From assembly GCA_017354095.1 (NCBI GenBank), contig JAFMRP010000195.1, positions 1 through 7,919 on the forward strand: a stretch of DNA of 7,919 nucleotides. The letters are read 5' to 3'. The notes below the pieces were generated by a model, which saw nothing but the letters and a program-made list of their open reading frames with translations, was not told the DNA's origin and ran no database searches. Position numbers and translations under genes: made by a program. This document shows positions 6,582-7,919 of the stretch, one piece after another (the first letter of the stretch is position 1; the number at the start of each line of letters is the position of its first letter). Source of the stretch: Ktedonobacteraceae bacterium. GTDB taxonomy: Bacteria; Chloroflexota; Ktedonobacteria; Ktedonobacterales; Ktedonobacteraceae.

Positions 6582-6602
6582 TGAGCAGAACCATACTGCT
6601 CA
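6582..6602 (+). repeat. Hairpin at the predicted transcription start
   Basis: TGAGCAG (6582-6588) and CTGCTCA (6596-6602) form a perfect 7-bp inverted repeat with a 7-nt centre. It begins at the start site predicted from the promoter at 6547-6575. It would form a 5'-terminal mRNA stem-loop, or it may be an operator overlapping +1. Confidence 0.55.
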
Positions 6603-6683
6603 TCCCTGGTAGATCTGTTTCGAGCTGCTGCCGAGAACCAAGGTGGGATCAGAACGGCTTTTTGGGATTGCCTGGTATGTCCT

Positions 6684-6702
6684 CCCGGCCTGTTTTGCCG
6701 GG
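6684..6702 (+). repeat. Leader hairpin CCCGGC/GCCGGG
   Basis: CCCGGC (6684-6689) and GCCGGG (6697-6702) form a 6-bp GC stem with a 7-nt loop. CCTG (6671-6674) and CAGG (6707-6710) can close it from outside. There is no T-run after it, so it is a leader structure and not a terminator. It lies about 80 nt before the kinase start codon. I recognise no riboswitch class in the leader. Confidence 0.4.
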
Positions 6703-6783
6703 GTTGCAGGATGCGTGGAAACAGAGGAGTTGTCAGGGGTATGCAAACAGGAAGTGTATATCCTCGCCAGGTAGGGGACGATA

Positions 6784-7919
6784 ATGGCTGCGAGTAACGG
6801 TGATCTAAATGCCCTCGTTGGAAAATCTCTGGGTCAATTTCGCATTGTCGAGCGCATCGGCACCGGTGGGATGGCGATGGTTTTTAAAGCCTATCAGCCG
6901 ACCCTCGATCGTTACGTTGCTATCAAGGTCTTGCCTGCCTATCATGCGCGTGATCCAATTTTTGTGAAGCGCTTTGTGCAGGAGGCGCGGTCGGTAGCGA
7001 AGCTGGCTCATCCGAATATTGTGCAGATCCATGACTTCGACAACTCGGAAGAAGGCATCACATATATTGTCATGGAATATGTAGATGGTGGTACGCTCAA
7101 AGATCGTTTCAAGAAGCCGCTGTCGGTGGCTGAGGCCGCTGATTATATCATTCAGGCGGCGGAGGGGCTGGATTGTGCTCATCGCAATGGCATTATTCAC
7201 CGGGATGTGAAGCCTGCGAACATGCTGGTGCGTAAAGATGGCCATTTGCTGCTTTCGGACTTTGGTATCGCTAAAATCCTGGAGGGTACTACCAATCTCA
7301 CACGTGTTGGTACGGGTATTGGGACACCTCAGTACATGTCGCCTGAGCAGGGAATGGGGCAGATGGTGGACAGGCGTAGTGACCTCTATTCGCTGGGTAT
7401 TGTCTTTTTTCACTGCCTGACGGGCCGTGTTCCTTTTAACGCTGATAGCCCACTCACCATTACGGTGAAGCATCTCAACGACCCGTTGCCAGTTGATCTC
7501 CTGGCGACGGAGAACGTCCCTGCTCCCGTCATACAGGTCATTCAACGTATGACGGCGAAGAGACCGGAAGATCGTTTCCAGTCCGCTGAGGCCTTGATTG
7601 ATGGGTTGACGGGTGCTCTGGCCGCTTCTAATATCGCGCCGCATCGCGGCTGGCGTGGAGCTTCGTTCCCGCTGCCTGCTGCAGGGAATAATCCTCCGAG
7701 CGTGCACCCCAGTAGCCCTGCTCTGCCGACGAATCCGCCAGTGGCTCCGCAGGCCAATCAGTCTGCTGTGACGCTGCCCTGTTTTCGTTGTGGCGCCTCC
7801 AATCCAAGCACACGGCTCTATTGCACTTCATGTGGGGATGATCTGTCGAATAAACGTGCCAGCTATGATCGTTACCTTGGCCCGAATGGTCGCCCGGTGT
7901 TGGCGCGGCTCTCCGTGCA
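6784..7919 (+). CDS. Ser/Thr protein kinase with C-terminal zinc ribbon (cut by window edge)
   Basis: Hanks-type (PknB-like) protein kinase. The first 378 residues are present; the frame is open to the window end. Kinase domain about 19-278: Gly-rich loop IGTGGMAMVFKA (25-36), VAIK with Lys48, helix-C Glu67, HRDVKPAN (139-146; catalytic Asp141, Asn146), DFG (159-161), activation segment with several Thr (169-181) and SPE (186-188) in place of APE. All catalytic residues are intact, and HRD is the RD form controlled by activation-loop phosphorylation. A Pro/Ser/Ala-rich linker (about 285-330) follows, then a zinc ribbon with CFRC (333-336) and CTSC (347-350). No membrane segment is seen before the cut; a later membrane or sensor domain cannot be excluded. 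Start ATG 6784 has AGGGG 6 nt upstream. The substrate is unknown and the gene has its own promoter, so a link to sucAB is not implied. Confidence 0.93.
   Translation, partial: MAASNGDLNALVGKSLGQFRIVERIGTGGMAMVFKAYQPTLDRYVAIKVLPAYHARDPIFVKRFVQEARSVAKLAHPNIVQIHDFDNSEEGITYIVMEYVDGGTLKDRFKKPLSVAEAADYIIQAAEGLDCAHRNGIIHRDVKPANMLVRKDGHLLLSDFGIAKILEGTTNLTRVGTGIGTPQYMSPEQGMGQMVDRRSDLYSLGIVFFHCLTGRVPFNADSPLTITVKHLNDPLPVDLLATENVPAPVIQVIQRMTAKRPEDRFQSAEALIDGLTGALAASNIAPHRGWRGASFPLPAAGNNPPSVHPSSPALPTNPPVAPQANQSAVTLPCFRCGASNPSTRLYCTSCGDDLSNKRASYDRYLGPNGRPVLARLSV

Noticed and set aside
6581..6784. 67-codon GTG-start leader frame whose TAA overlaps the kinase ATG
   Set aside because: The overlap looks like translational coupling, but the GTG lies at or before the predicted transcription start, its AGGA has no spacing to it, and the peptide is Arg/Ser/Pro-rich without features.
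6805..7707. 300-codon open frame on the minus strand opposite the kinase gene
   Set aside because: The plus strand encodes an intact kinase with all motifs; the antisense frame shows no family features.
1..7919. CRISPR array, tRNA or rRNA genes, insertion sequence, prophage or defence genes
   Set aside because: Looked for on both strands; no spaced repeats, cloverleaf or transposase-like sequence, and every gene is housekeeping or signalling.

Overview
The window looks like ordinary bacterial chromosome, moderately GC-rich (a little over 50% by eye), with Shine-Dalgarno starts and sigma70-type promoter hexamers. It carries a T-box riboswitch, an Ala-tRNA editing protein beside an atypical isoleucyl-tRNA synthetase, an E1o/E2o pair for 2-oxoglutarate dehydrogenase, and a soluble Ser/Thr kinase with a zinc ribbon. 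That mix fits the Chloroflexota, and the protein flavour reminds me of Ktedonobacteria. The taxonomic call is inference from recollection; no marker here proves it.

Layout. The left third (1-1840) is read leftward. A T-box leader with its own intrinsic terminator (about 1622-1836) precedes alaX (867-1583). After an 83-bp gap comes ileS (start at 783), which runs off the left edge after 261 codons. The gap holds a possible extra ileS promoter and an inverted repeat over the alaX stop. From about 1837 to 2283 lies a divergent intergenic region of nearly 450 bp with no convincing gene, a tandem 9-bp repeat and a small palindrome.

The right two thirds are read rightward. sucA (2284-5115) and sucB (5256-6527) encode the first two components of 2-oxoglutarate dehydrogenase. 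They are separated by 140 bp that contain a long, nearly perfect hairpin just ahead of the sucB ribosome binding site. The E3 gene (lpd) is not in the window. A strong sigma70-like promoter (6547-6575), a leader of about 200 nt with two hairpins, and a Ser/Thr kinase gene (from 6784, running off the right edge) follow.

How the parts relate. AlaX clears mischarged Ser/Gly from tRNA-Ala and IleS charges tRNA-Ile. Placing both behind one T-box would tie their expression to uncharged tRNA, but I could not assign the specifier codon, so the sensed amino acid is open (Ile or Ala are the natural candidates). SucA and SucB act together in the TCA cycle. The kinase has its own promoter and no visible functional link to sucAB.

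I do not see a clearly new multi-gene system. The items most worth a second look are the T-box with an unconventional 5' fold controlling alaX-ileS, and the sucA-sucB intercistronic hairpin.
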